Below are positions 52,341 through 61,722 of a stretch of DNA of 64,000 nucleotides, one piece after another. The notes below the pieces were generated by a model. It was not told the DNA's origin, did not search any database, and was given only the letters and a program-made list of their open reading frames with translations. A program made the position numbers and the translations under genes. Location of the stretch: the NCBI GenBank assembly GCA_019636535.1, contig JAHBXK010000015.1, forward strand, positions 1 through 64,000. Reading direction: 5' to 3'. The first letter of the stretch is position 1. Each line of letters begins with the position of its first letter. This DNA is from Phycisphaeraceae bacterium (GTDB lineage Bacteria > Planctomycetota > Phycisphaerae > Phycisphaerales > UBA1924).

Positions 52341-53630
52341 ATGACTGAACCCGCCGGCGGGATAAACGATCAGCAGGTGGACTCGACGAGCGCACGCTTC
52401 TTCGATCGTGTGACCGTACCGCTGTTGACCGTGCAGATCGTGACGCTTCTCACGGCGATCGCGTTTCGGCCGATTCTGCCGATTCGGATTGTGTGCATCG
52501 GGATCGTGTTCGCATGTCTGTTTGCGATCACAGGTCGTTGGAAACGAACAGTCAAGCCAGAGTCGATCGAGGTCGGCCGTCGCGGCTATCTCACACTGGT
52601 GCCGGTGTTCGTCGCGGTCGCCAGCGCGAGTCTGATCATGCCGTCGCGAGGCATCCTCACGACACTTGGCTGGATCCTCATCCCGGCCGTGATCGCGGTC
52701 AGCATGCTTCTGATTGGCTGGGGGCTTCGGTTTCGCGTGCAGAAAGGGCTGTTCTGTGCGAAATGCCGCTATCCGGTTGATGCCCAGACACAATCGGGTG
52801 TGTGCGCTGAGTGTGGCGCAGCGCTCAATCGTGTTGACGCGACTGTCAAGGAGTATTACGAGCGTCAGCCGTGGTTGATCGCGGCGGGCGCGCTGACGCT
52901 CGTGCTCGGCGTTGGGAGCATGTTCACGACGATGTTCAGTCCGTCGCGGCTCTCGGCTTACCGTTTGATACCAGACGCGATGGTTGTTCGGATGGCAACG
53001 AGCGAGCCGGACAACTTGGGACTCTGGCAGAACATCGAGTCGAGAGCGCTCGATCCGGAACTGCGCGAGGTCCTGATCGATGGGTTGCTCGGTGCACGCT
53101 CTCATCGCACTCGCTCGACCGACCAATCCGAGCGGTGGCTGACGATGCAGGTTGCGGCGGGCGTGCTGACAACCGAGCAATTGAGCTGCTTTCTCCAGAC
53201 CTACGCCACGTTGGAGCTGCGCATCGAATCGTCACCGGGGTTGGCGGGAACGAGCGAGCGACGGCTCGTTCTCGACGGAGTCACTCGCGGGAGTTGGTTT
53301 CCAAGCGTGCATGTGTTTGCGCACGTCATTGATGCCGAGGCGAACGGTGCTTCGATCACATTTGCGCCGAGGTCGTTGAATCTGTTCGATATCACGCCCG
53401 GCATCCGGAGAATCAAGGCCCGCCGCGATGGTCCGATCCAACTTCCGACGGCTCACCTGAGCCCGGGTCTCGCCTCCACGAATGTCACGATGCGTGTGCT
53501 GCTTGTGGCGGCCGGCTTTGGAGATGCGCAGGAGGCCCCGAGATTCGCGACCAACGGTGACTTGATCCCCTCTGCCTCGCACATCGCGTCCGAGTGGATG
53601 GAACTGCAAATTAAGATCCAGGTGGATTGA
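52341..53630 (+). CDS. Zinc-ribbon membrane protein, function unknown
   Basis: A 429-residue protein with four hydrophobic segments in the first 130 residues, then a zinc ribbon, LFCAKCRYPVDAQTQSGVCAECGAAL, at about 136-160, one further helix (LIAAGALTLVLGVGSMF), and a C-terminal domain of about 230 residues that is probably extracytoplasmic. Here the ribbon is in the middle, unlike the N-terminal position in the relatives at 1848 and 43515, yet the cysteine spacing is similar. No function is known. It converges on pstB with 64 bp between the stop codons. Confidence 0.7.
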   Translation: MTEPAGGINDQQVDSTSARFFDRVTVPLLTVQIVTLLTAIAFRPILPIRIVCIGIVFACLFAITGRWKRTVKPESIEVGRRGYLTLVPVFVAVASASLIMPSRGILTTLGWILIPAVIAVSMLLIGWGLRFRVQKGLFCAKCRYPVDAQTQSGVCAECGAALNRVDATVKEYYERQPWLIAAGALTLVLGVGSMFTTMFSPSRLSAYRLIPDAMVVRMATSEPDNLGLWQNIESRALDPELREVLIDGLLGARSHRTRSTDQSERWLTMQVAAGVLTTEQLSCFLQTYATLELRIESSPGLAGTSERRLVLDGVTRGSWFPSVHVFAHVIDAEANGASITFAPRSLNLFDITPGIRRIKARRDGPIQLPTAHLSPGLASTNVTMRVLLVAAGFGDAQEAPRFATNGDLIPSASHIASEWMELQIKIQVD

Positions 53631-53694
53631 TCCGCAGGCACCGTGTGCAGTCTGAGGCCTCGATCACGGCTCAGCGTCAGACGCGGCGGTTGAC

Positions 53695-54606
53695 TCAGCC
53701 GAACCGGCCGGAGATGTATTGCTCGGTCAGTGTGTTCGCGGGGTTCTGGAAAATCCTGTCGGTCTTGTCGACCTCGACCAGTTCAGCCAGGTACATGAAA
53801 GCGGTGAAGTCGCTCACTCTCGCGGCCTGCTGCATGTTGTGCGTAACGATCAGGATGGTCACGCGCGACTTGAGTTCGTGAACGAGTTCTTCGATTCTGC
53901 CGGTCGCAATCGGGTCGAGCGCACTCGTCGGTTCATCGAAGAGGATGATCTCGGGATCGACGGCGAGCGCCCGGGCGATGCAAAGTCGCTGTTGTTGTCC
54001 CCCCGAAAGAGCGTACCCGGGCTTTTGCAGGCGGTCTTTGACTTCGTCCCAGATCGCCGCACCCCGCAGCGCGTACTCAACGCGGTCGCGGAGTTCCTGA
54101 CCGTTGCGCAAGCCGCGCAAACGCAAGCCGTAGGCAACGTTCTCGAAGATGCTCTTCGGGAACGGATTGGGCTTTTGGAAGACCATCGAGATCCGCATCC
54201 GCATTTCCAGCGCGCTTGTCGCGCGATCGACGATGTCGACACCCCGACCGTCATGCGGATTCAGGATGATCGAGCCTTGGTACCTGTTCCCTGGGTAAAG
54301 GTCGTGCATGCGGTTGAAGCAGCGGAGCAGTGTTGTCTTGCCGCAGCCGGAGGGGCCGATGAGCGCGGTGACAGCGTTCTCCGGGACTTTGAGGTTCACG
54401 TCCTTTACGGCCTGCACGGATCCGCCGTAGAAGAAACTGAGTTCACGCACCTCTGCCTTGATGCGTGTGTCGGCGTAAGGATCGGCTTGGGCCATGGAGC
54501 CTGTTCCGACGGGTGCGAGTGCGATGCCCGACACCGCGCCCGGGCGCGGCTCGATGAGCGTTGCGGCATTGTTGGCTCGGGACGTGCTCCGGGGCTCCAG
54601 GATCAT
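53695..54606 (-). CDS. pstB: Phosphate ABC transporter ATP-binding protein
   Basis: The ATPase of the high-affinity phosphate importer. The 303-residue protein has [14 protein letters not shown], Walker [10 protein letters not shown] at 84-92, [20 protein letters not shown] (typical PstB), the ABC signature LSGGQQQR and Walker [13 protein letters not shown]. The N-terminal 45 residues are an extra hydrophilic stretch. The ATG at 54606 was preferred over a GTG at 54639. It is the last gene of pstSCAB in the window; no phoU follows. Confidence 0.95.
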   Translation of the reverse strand: MILEPRSTSRANNAATLIEPRPGAVSGIALAPVGTGSMAQADPYADTRIKAEVRELSFFYGGSVQAVKDVNLKVPENAVTALIGPSGCGKTTLLRCFNRMHDLYPGNRYQGSIILNPHDGRGVDIVDRATSALEMRMRISMVFQKPNPFPKSIFENVAYGLRLRGLRNGQELRDRVEYALRGAAIWDEVKDRLQKPGYALSGGQQQRLCIARALAVDPEIILFDEPTSALDPIATGRIEELVHELKSRVTILIVTHNMQQAARVSDFTAFMYLAELVEVDKTDRIFQNPANTLTEQYISGRFG

Positions 54607-54708
54607 GGTGGTCGGTTCCGAGGTGGTGAGAAAGAGCACTCGAAGACGATTGGTCGAGAGAACATGGTACGAATGCCGGGTGCAACACCTGGTCTCAGGT
54701 GCGGCGGA

Positions 54709-56097
54709 TCACCACTTGATTCTCTTTCGTAAGCGGTACCGTAACACGATCGCGACGGCGTTCATGCCGAGGGTCGCGATCATGAGAATGACGCCGGCTG
54801 CGGCCGCGTTGGCCATGAAGTCAGTGCCCGGTCTCGATACCCAGTTGAACATCTGTATGGGGAGCACAGTAAACCCGGAGTTGAGCCAGGCGAGAGGTCC
54901 GTGCCGGCCACCGCCGGGGGGAATGCCGAGGGCGTGAAGCACGCCGGTGGGATCGCGGACGAATCGGAACTCCTGATCGTCCTCTGAACGAAGCGTGAGG
55001 CGCCAGCCGACGTCGATCTCGGCGTCGACACCCTCAACGCTGTTGAGAGCAGCGGCGAATCCACGGAGCGTGCTTTCAGCGCCAGCTGGGCTCAGGTCGA
55101 TGGCGACCGTTCGTTCAACGACCGGCCGCTGCGCATCCGGGTTGTCTCGTTCCTCACGCGGTCGAACCTGCAGCAGAATCGTGCCCGAACTGAACGATCC
55201 GGGGAGCACGCGAGGTCGATCCTCGGACTTCGACACCGAGAGATCCCAGTCGATCGGAGCCGACTCGATTGGAACGTCCGCTGCGATGACGATGTTGGCG
55301 TTTTCTGCAAACAGCCAAGCTCTCTCCTGGAATGGCGCGGGTGGCAAGTAGGCGATGAATGTGAGCGCGCCGATCGTGATCAAAGGGGCGGTCTCGCCGA
55401 TGGCGCGAGAGAGCGCGATTATGACTCCGGTGGAAATGCCGCCGAGCGAGTAGGGAAGCAGGTGCTGTCTGATGACTTGCCACCGGCTGGCGCCGAGCGC
55501 GTACGCGGCTTCTCGGATGGCCTGCGGGATCGCGCGAAGCGCCTCCCGCGTTGCAACGATCACGATCGGGAGAATCAGGAAGCCCAGCGTGATTCCCCCG
55601 GTCAGGATGCTCTGACCGAGTTCGAACGTGTATACCAGAAGCCCGAGCGCCATCAGACCGTAGATGATCGAGGGAACCCCCGCCAGATTGGCGATGTTGA
55701 CCTCGATGATGGTTGTGAATTTGTTCTTCTTGGCGTACTCCTCGAGGAAGATCCCCGCGCCGATGCCCAAGGGAATGGCGGTGCTCGCGGTCACAAGCAT
55801 GACCAGAAGTGAACCCACCCACGGCGAGAGGATTCCAGCGCGAGCGGCATTGCGAGATGGAAAGCTGGTCAAGAACTGCCAGTTGATCCTTGAGAGGCCC
55901 GCCGATGCGAGATTCCACATCAAGAGGGCCAACACGCTGAGCGACAGAACGAGCAGCAGCCATCCGAGCACGTAGAAAGCCCGATCCGCGACTCGACAGC
56001 GACCGATGGTCTGGTCGATCGGACGGATCGCGGAGGCCGAGCGGTTGAGGCGCTCCCGGAGCGACTCGAGCGCGGACACGGCGGGGTTGGCCGACAT
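54709..56097 (-). CDS. pstA: Phosphate ABC transporter permease PstA with large periplasmic insert
   Basis: Inner-membrane half of the phosphate importer. The PstA core is clear: [16 protein letters not shown]-like region, [29 protein letters not shown], the EAA loop [21 protein letters not shown], and the C-terminal [19 protein letters not shown]. Between residues about 258 and 407, in the loop that faces the periplasm before the last helix, there is an extra stretch of about 150 residues that PstA normally lacks, making the protein 462 residues long compared with about 290. Part of it resembles a module of flagellar hook-associated proteins. The ATG at 56097 lies one base after the pstC stop. 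Confidence 0.93.
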   Translation of the reverse strand: MSANPAVSALESLRERLNRSASAIRPIDQTIGRCRVADRAFYVLGWLLLVLSLSVLALLMWNLASAGLSRINWQFLTSFPSRNAARAGILSPWVGSLLVMLVTASTAIPLGIGAGIFLEEYAKKNKFTTIIEVNIANLAGVPSIIYGLMALGLLVYTFELGQSILTGGITLGFLILPIVIVATREALRAIPQAIREAAYALGASRWQVIRQHLLPYSLGGISTGVIIALSRAIGETAPLITIGALTFIAYLPPAPFQERAWLFAENANIVIAADVPIESAPIDWDLSVSKSEDRPRVLPGSFSSGTILLQVRPREERDNPDAQRPVVERTVAIDLSPAGAESTLRGFAAALNSVEGVDAEIDVGWRLTLRSEDDQEFRFVRDPTGVLHALGIPPGGGRHGPLAWLNSGFTVLPIQMFNWVSRPGTDFMANAAAAGVILMIATLGMNAVAIVLRYRLRKRIKW

Positions 56098-56098
56098 G

Positions 56099-57064
56099 TC
56101 AGTAAGCCTCCCGGAATCGTCTCTTGAGCGCTATGCCCAAGAGGTTGAAGCACATGGTCATGACGAAGAGCGTCAGGCCCGCGGCGAAAATCGATTGATA
56201 ACCGATCTCTCCGTGGGGAAGGTCTCCGAGCGCCACCTGCACGATGTACGCCGTGATCGTCGCGGCCTGGTCGCGAGGATCGAACGTCAGCAAGGGTTGC
56301 TGCCCGGCGGCGATTGCCACGATCATGGTCTCGCCGACGGCTCTACTGATCGCCAGTGTGTACGCGGCGGCGATGCCGCTGAACGCTGCGGGAAACACGA
56401 CGCGCAGCGCGGTGGTCAGGCGGTTCGCCCCCATGCCGTACGATCCTTCGCGGAGGAGCATGGGCACCGCGCGCATCGCGTCTTCGCTGAGTGAACTCAC
56501 GTACGGGATGATCATGAAGCCCATGACCACACCCGCGGTGAGCATGTTGAACGTCGGCAAACCCGGGATGATCTTCTGAAACAGCGGCGCGACGAACCCG
56601 ATCGCGAAATAGCCGTACACGACGGTCGGGACAGCCGAGAGCAGTTCGAGCACGGGTTTGACCAACTCACGCACGTTCGCCGGTGCGAATTCGCTGAGCC
56701 AGATCGCGAGTGCGGTGCCGATCGGCATGGCCACCACCAGCGCGATCGTGGTGGTCATCAGCGTCCCGGTTACGAGCGGCATGATGCCGTACTTTGGATC
56801 AGCGAAGAGCGGCGTCCAGTACCTGCTGGTGAAAAACTCGACAAGCGAGACTTCGCGGAAGAACGGGATGGAATCCTTGACCAGGACAAAGACGATCCCG
56901 GTCGTGATGAAGACGCCGAAGATCGCCGAGAAAAGCAACAAGACCTCGACGATGCGATCGGTGGGCCGGCTGACACGAAACGCCGGCAAGGGGCGACGGA
57001 CGAGCGGCGAGCCCTTCAAGTCGCCAGAGTCGTCAGCCCTTGTCTCGGGAACCGTCGCGCTCAT
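56099..57064 (-). CDS. pstC: Phosphate ABC transporter permease PstC
   Basis: The other permease half. The 321-residue protein has [21 protein letters not shown], the [27 protein letters not shown] segment, and the EAA loop [27 protein letters not shown], followed by [17 protein letters not shown]. Six helices are expected and seen. It starts at the ATG at 57064, downstream of a hairpin after pstS. Confidence 0.95.
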   Translation of the reverse strand: MSATVPETRADDSGDLKGSPLVRRPLPAFRVSRPTDRIVEVLLLFSAIFGVFITTGIVFVLVKDSIPFFREVSLVEFFTSRYWTPLFADPKYGIMPLVTGTLMTTTIALVVAMPIGTALAIWLSEFAPANVRELVKPVLELLSAVPTVVYGYFAIGFVAPLFQKIIPGLPTFNMLTAGVVMGFMIIPYVSSLSEDAMRAVPMLLREGSYGMGANRLTTALRVVFPAAFSGIAAAYTLAISRAVGETMIVAIAAGQQPLLTFDPRDQAATITAYIVQVALGDLPHGEIGYQSIFAAGLTLFVMTMCFNLLGIALKRRFREAY

Positions 57065-57137
57065 GCTGGTCCTGTCGTATCAACGCTGGTGGCGAGCAGG
57101 ATACCCCAACCGCCTGGGAAGAGACCGGCCAACGAAT

Positions 57138-57167
57138 GCGGGAGGTTCCCTGTCGGCAACCTCCCGC
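57138..57167 (-). terminator. Hairpin between pstS and pstC
   Basis: GCGGGAGGTT and AACCTCCCGC pair perfectly around a 10-nt loop, 30 nt after pstS on the minus strand. Without a good T tract it may act as an attenuator or mRNA-stabilising element, so the binding protein is made in excess over the permeases. Confidence 0.7.
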
Positions 57168-57197
57168 GGCTGTTCGGCTGACTGCTTGCCGGATCGA

Positions 57198-58220
57198 TCA
57201 GTTCTTGAGCGGACGCTTCATCAGGTCGTGGATCGAAACGCCGACCTCGGACTCTCCACCGAACGCCGTGCCCGTTTCCATCTTGGAAAAACGAGACTGC
57301 GCCAACTCGTAGACACTGTCTGGCAATTGGACCATTTTCACGTCCTTCGACAGCTTGGGCGCGTTCTTGAGGTAGAACTCAACGAATTGCCGTACCTCTG
57401 GCTTGGTCTGCGCTGACCGGCGGTTGACATAGATGAACAGCGGACGCGAGAGAGGGTTGTATGTACCGTTGATCACGGTCTCCATGCTCGGCCCGACCGG
57501 ACCGAGCTCGTCCTTGTCCCAGTCAACCTTGACGGCCTTGAGCGACTTGTCGTGCGCCGCGTAGTACGAATACCCGAAGAAGCCGAGCGCGTACTTGTCG
57601 CCTTCCACACCGCGAACGAGGATGTTGTCATCTTCGGAGGCGGTGAAGTCACCGCGGCTGGACTTGGCCTTGCCGACGATGGCCTCCGTGAAGTAATCGA
57701 ACGTTCCGGAATCGGTGCCCGCGCCGAACAACTTGATAGGTTGGTTCGGCCAGTCGGGGCGGATGTCGCTCCACCGCATGACTTTGCCTTGGGCCGCCGG
57801 TTCCCAGAGCTTCTTGAGTTCGGTCGTGGTCATCGTTTCCGCCCAGGTGTTCTCCTTGTTGATGACGACCGTCAGCGCGTCGAAGCAGACCGGCAACTCG
57901 ATGAAATCCACGCCGTTCTTCTTCGCATCCTCGATTTCCTTGGCAAGTATCGGACGCGAAGCGTTCGAGATGTCGGTCTCGCCGCGGGTGAACTTCTTGA
58001 AGCCACCTCCGGTGCCTGAGACGCCAACCGTGACATTGATGCCGCGATTGGCCTTCATGAACTCTTCGGCAACGGCCTCGGTGATCGGATAGACCGTCGA
58101 AGAGCCGTCGATCTTGACTTCCTTCTCGGCATGGGTGGCCGACGATGCGGCGATGCTTGCGGTCGCGGCGATGGCCATTGCAGTCCCAGCCAACAGTCCT
58201 TTGAACAGTCCGCATTTCAT
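57198..58220 (-). CDS. pstS: Phosphate-binding protein PstS
   Basis: Periplasmic phosphate-binding protein of the Pst importer. The 340-residue precursor has a cleavable signal ending around ASSATHA, then KIDGSSTVYPITEAVAEEF, GTGGGFKKFTRGETDISNASRPI and GAGTDSGTFDYFTEAI, the residues that bind phosphate. No lipobox is present. The ATG at 58220 is behind GGAGGAA; an ATG five codons before it is less well placed. It heads the operon pstS-pstC-pstA-pstB. Confidence 0.95.
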   Translation of the reverse strand: MKCGLFKGLLAGTAMAIAATASIAASSATHAEKEVKIDGSSTVYPITEAVAEEFMKANRGINVTVGVSGTGGGFKKFTRGETDISNASRPILAKEIEDAKKNGVDFIELPVCFDALTVVINKENTWAETMTTTELKKLWEPAAQGKVMRWSDIRPDWPNQPIKLFGAGTDSGTFDYFTEAIVGKAKSSRGDFTASEDDNILVRGVEGDKYALGFFGYSYYAAHDKSLKAVKVDWDKDELGPVGPSMETVINGTYNPLSRPLFIYVNRRSAQTKPEVRQFVEFYLKNAPKLSKDVKMVQLPDSVYELAQSRFSKMETGTAFGGESEVGVSIHDLMKRPLKN

Positions 58221-58687
58221 GATCGATTCCTCCAATTTCGTGCGTTCGAGGTGCTCGGGAGCCTACGTGCGAGCACAGTTGCAGCCAATCGACGCGATCG
58301 GCGCACTCGCCCGCTCAGTGCCCGACCACCGAAGCGCGTGGAAGGCTAACGCGTCCGGCGGCGAGTTCGATTCGAGGAGTGTCATGGTTGTGTGAAGATT
58401 GTAAAGATTGGAATGTGTTAGGATAGGATGGTGGAAGTCAACCCAAGACTGGCGTCATGGATCGCCTTGGGATCCCCCCTAAACAGGTACAAATCGTCCT
58501 GCGATTGGAACGCGAGGTACTCGAATCGGTTACCCAGACAGTCAATTCCTGGCGACTCAATGCCATTGAACCGATTCAAAGGGCTACCATCTTGTCCCCG
58601 GGTCGGTGCTTTCGGCTTGTGTCGGAGTGATCAGGCGGCTCGGTGAGGGTGTGTTGTCGCTTGATCGCGCGCCTGAAGGGGTGTTGC
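58221..58687. other. Divergent control region between pstS and sucA
   Basis: No convincing gene. It holds the pstS ribosome site at its left end, a tandem 9-bp repeat at 58393-58410, an AT-rich stretch at 58400-58430, and a 9-bp inverted repeat, GAATCGGTT at 58523-58531 with AACCGATTC at 58569-58577. Promoters of both operons must lie here. A 72-residue frame at 58428 is not protein-like. Confidence 0.5.
58393..58410 (-). promoter_or_regulatory. Tandem 9-bp repeat upstream of pstS (possible phosphate-control site)
   Basis: On the minus strand CAATCTTTA is followed directly by CAATCTTCA and then CACAACCATGACA. Tandem T-rich repeats upstream of pstS are what PhoB/PhoP-type regulators bind, but the sequence does not match the enterobacterial Pho box. 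Inference from position only. Confidence 0.35.
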
Positions 58688-61669
58688 ATGTCCGGTTCAG
58701 AGGCTGTTTCACCTTCGGTGAACAGTTGGAACGCTGAGTATCTCGAAGCCCAATACCTCGCATGGAAGCGAGATCCCTCCGCGGTCTCTCATGATCTGCG
58801 AGCGTTTTTTGCAGGCTTCGATCTGGGAGCGGGCCGCGGCATAACGCTCGGCGAGAGCGCTGGTTCAGGCCAGAAGGCCGTACCGGCGGAAAATGTCGAC
58901 GCGTTCCGATTCCAGTCGGCGGTCTCCGACCTCATTGAGTCGTACCGATCGGTGGGTCATCTGTGTGCGAAGACCGACCCTTTCGGCCGCGAGCCGCCCA
59001 AGCCGCCCGAACTGACGCTTGAAGATCACGGGTTGAGTGAGGCCGATCTCGATCGAAGGATCGCTACCGGCACCACGCCACTACCGGAGATTTCAACGCT
59101 GCGGGATCTTGTCGCGTTCTTGGATCGCACGTATTGCGGCAGTATCGGCCTGCAGACCGCGCACATGACCGACGCGCAGGAGCGGCGCTGGATACAAAGC
59201 GCCTTCGAGCGGCTCGGTGGCCGTATCCAACTCTCCCGCGGCGATAAGGCTCACATCCTTGAGCGATTGATCCGCGCTGAGCAGTTCGAGAAATTCCTTC
59301 AAAACCGATATCCGGGCGAGAAGCGGTTCTCGCTTGAGGGCGGCGAATCGCTGATCGCGTTGATGGACCGCATGATCGAGGCTGCGGTTGACCTGAACGT
59401 CCAGGAGATGGTCATCGGCATGGCCCACCGCGGCCGGCTGAACGTCCTGAACAACGTGATTGGCAAGTCCTTCGAGCAGATTTTCACCGAGTTTGAGGAC
59501 GCGTGGGCCTCGCTGGTGGTCGGTGGCGGGGATGTGAAGTACCACCGGGGGTACTCGGGAGAGCGAACGCTCCGCAACGGCCGCAAGATTTGGCTGGCCA
59601 TGGCGTCGAACCCGAGCCACCTCGAAGCCGTCAACGGACTCGTGCTGGGACGCTGCAGAGGCAAGCAACGGCTGGCGGGCGATGTGCCCGGCCGAAGCCG
59701 GATCGTCCCGCTGCTGATCCACGGAGATGCCGCCGTGATCGGGCAGGGCTCCGTTGCTGAGGCGCTGAATCTCTCCCAGTTGCAGGGATACACGGTCGGC
59801 GGTTGCTTGCACATCGTGGTGAACAACCTGATCGGGTTTACAACCGGGCCGCAGGACGCCCGCTCGACGCGCTACTGCACCGACATCGCCCTGATGCTCG
59901 AAAGCCCCGTGTTCCACGTGAACGCCGAGGATCCCGAGGCGGTCGTCACGTGCGGGCAGTTGGCGGTGGAATACCGTCAACGGTTCAAGAAGGACGTGTT
60001 CATCGACCTCGTGTGCTATCGCAAGTACGGTCACAACGAGCAGGATGAGGCGTCTTTTACGCAGCCGATCCTCGCTTCGCTCATCCGCGCCAAAGCACAG
60101 GAAACGGTGCTCAAACGCTACGCCGCGCAGCTGCAGACCGAAGGGGTCATCACCGAGACCGACCAGGTGGCGATCGCCTCGCGGCTGGACGAGACGCTGG
60201 AGGCTGCACAGCGGGCCGCCCGAACCAAGCCGTACGACCCGACGATCGATCCCGGTTCGCGTCGGTGGAGCGGCATGGGCAAGCCGTACACACTCGACCC
60301 CGTGCCGACCGGCGTGCCGATGGCGATGATCGAGGAAGTGTGCGAGGCGATGGGTCGTGTGCCCGAGGGCTTCAACCTCAATCCGAAGTTGCAGCGGCTG
60401 CTGACCGATCGCGCAGCGCTCCCCAAGACCGGCTCGATCTCATACGCGGATGCCGAGTCCATCGCGTGGGGAACACTGCTTGTCGAGGGTTACAGCGTCC
60501 GTTTGTCTGGGCAGGACTCGCGCCGCGGGACGTTCTCGCACAGGCACGCGGTCCTGCGCGACATGCAGACCGAGCGTGCGTTCATGCCGCTCAACAACAT
60601 CCGGGCGCTCGCCCCGCACGCCGATCAGGCCGGCAATCCCGGTCCCGATGGCCGGCCCATGCAGGGTCACTTGTCCGTGTGGGATTCACCGCTCTCCGAG
60701 GCGGCGGTGATGGCCTTCGAGTACGGATACTCGCTCACCGACCCGAAACTTCTGGTCTGCTGGGAGGCACAGTTCGGAGACTTCGCGAACGGCGCCCAGA
60801 TGATCATCGATCAGTTCCTCGCGAGCGCAGAAGCCAAGTGGGAACGCTGGTCCGGCCTGACACTCCTGCTACCCCACGGCTACGAAGGGGCCGGCCCTGA
60901 GCACAGTTCGGCACGCATCGAGCGATTCCTGAAACTCTGCGGCGAGAACAACATGCAAGTGGTCTATCCATCGACCGCCGCGCAGTGCTTCCACATGTTC
61001 CGCCGTCAGTTGCATGCAAGGTATCGCAAACCGCTCATCGTGTTCACGCCCAAGAGTCTGCTGCGAGTCCCGACAAGCGGCATCGACGAACTCACGCGTG
61101 GCGCGTTCGAACATCTCATTGATGATCCGAGGTACGCAACGGACAAGTCGGAGCGGAAGTCCGTCACGCGCATGCTCTGGTGCACCGGCAAGGTCTACCA
61201 CGAACTCGCCGCGAAGCGTGAGGCCATCGGCAACGCTTCCACCGCCATCGTCAGGATCGAGCAGTTGTATCCGTTCGATGCTGCCCGTGCTGCCGAGATC
61301 ATCAGCCGGTACCCGAGCGCGGGCGAGCATGTGTGGGTTCAGGAGGAGCCTCGGAACATGGGGGCGTACCTGTTCATCGCCGACCGCTTCCGTGTTGAGT
61401 CGGATCTGGGCGTCGAGCTCAAGTACGTGGGCCGGCCGGCCAGCGCGGTAACCGCCGTCGGATCGAAAAAGGTGGATAAGAAGCAACAGGAACAGATGCT
61501 GACTGAAGCGTTCGCCGGCCAACCCTCGTCGCTGAGTGCGGGCGATTCGCACGTCCACGACAGCGCCAATCAGAACGGTGGCGCGCCGAAGGCCGGTCCT
61601 GCTCACTCAAAGTCCGCTGCCGCGCTCTCCGCTTCGCCGGCCGCGATGGGCAGGAAGATCAAATCATGA
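58688..61669 (+). CDS. sucA: 2-oxoglutarate dehydrogenase E1 component
   Basis: Thiamine-diphosphate enzyme that decarboxylates 2-oxoglutarate in the citric acid cycle and passes the succinyl group to E2. The 993-residue protein has the small N-terminal domain with AEYLEAQYLAWKRDPSAVSHDLRAFF, then MVIGMAHRGRLNVLNNVIGK, the TPP-binding region GDAAVIGQGSVAEALNLSQL, RYGHNEQDEASFTQP-like histidine loop (KYGHNEQDEASFTQP), and the C-terminal transketolase domain with FEYGYSLTDPKLLVCWEAQFGDFANGAQ. The last 45 residues are a low-complexity tail. The ATG at 58688 has GAAGGGG upstream. sucB follows after 53 bp; no lpd gene for E3 is present. Confidence 0.96.
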   Translation: MSGSEAVSPSVNSWNAEYLEAQYLAWKRDPSAVSHDLRAFFAGFDLGAGRGITLGESAGSGQKAVPAENVDAFRFQSAVSDLIESYRSVGHLCAKTDPFGREPPKPPELTLEDHGLSEADLDRRIATGTTPLPEISTLRDLVAFLDRTYCGSIGLQTAHMTDAQERRWIQSAFERLGGRIQLSRGDKAHILERLIRAEQFEKFLQNRYPGEKRFSLEGGESLIALMDRMIEAAVDLNVQEMVIGMAHRGRLNVLNNVIGKSFEQIFTEFEDAWASLVVGGGDVKYHRGYSGERTLRNGRKIWLAMASNPSHLEAVNGLVLGRCRGKQRLAGDVPGRSRIVPLLIHGDAAVIGQGSVAEALNLSQLQGYTVGGCLHIVVNNLIGFTTGPQDARSTRYCTDIALMLESPVFHVNAEDPEAVVTCGQLAVEYRQRFKKDVFIDLVCYRKYGHNEQDEASFTQPILASLIRAKAQETVLKRYAAQLQTEGVITETDQVAIASRLDETLEAAQRAARTKPYDPTIDPGSRRWSGMGKPYTLDPVPTGVPMAMIEEVCEAMGRVPEGFNLNPKLQRLLTDRAALPKTGSISYADAESIAWGTLLVEGYSVRLSGQDSRRGTFSHRHAVLRDMQTERAFMPLNNIRALAPHADQAGNPGPDGRPMQGHLSVWDSPLSEAAVMAFEYGYSLTDPKLLVCWEAQFGDFANGAQMIIDQFLASAEAKWERWSGLTLLLPHGYEGAGPEHSSARIERFLKLCGENNMQVVYPSTAAQCFHMFRRQLHARYRKPLIVFTPKSLLRVPTSGIDELTRGAFEHLIDDPRYATDKSERKSVTRMLWCTGKVYHELAAKREAIGNASTAIVRIEQLYPFDAARAAEIISRYPSAGEHVWVQEEPRNMGAYLFIADRFRVESDLGVELKYVGRPASAVTAVGSKKVDKKQQEQMLTEAFAGQPSSLSAGDSHVHDSANQNGGAPKAGPAHSKSAAALSASPAAMGRKIKS

Positions 61670-61711
61670 TCGATCCCGAATCGTCGCGATGATCGCGGCG
61701 ACCGGTGCCTC

Positions 61712-61717
61712 TAATCT
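61712..61717 (+). promoter_or_regulatory. -10-like TAATCT, 5 nt before sucB
   Basis: TAATCT lies 5 nt before the sucB ATG, in the 53-bp gap after sucA. It suggests that sucB has its own leaderless transcript besides any read-through from sucA. Confidence 0.5.
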
Positions 61718-61722
61718 CAACC

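Noticed and set aside
58393-58430. Classical PhoB box upstream of pstS
   Set aside because: The CTGTCAT-type repeats are absent; only a generic tandem repeat is present, so it is reported as a weak candidate.
58428-58646. Small plus-strand gene between pstS and sucA
   Set aside because: No ribosome site, no domain, and an amino-acid composition like translated intergenic DNA.
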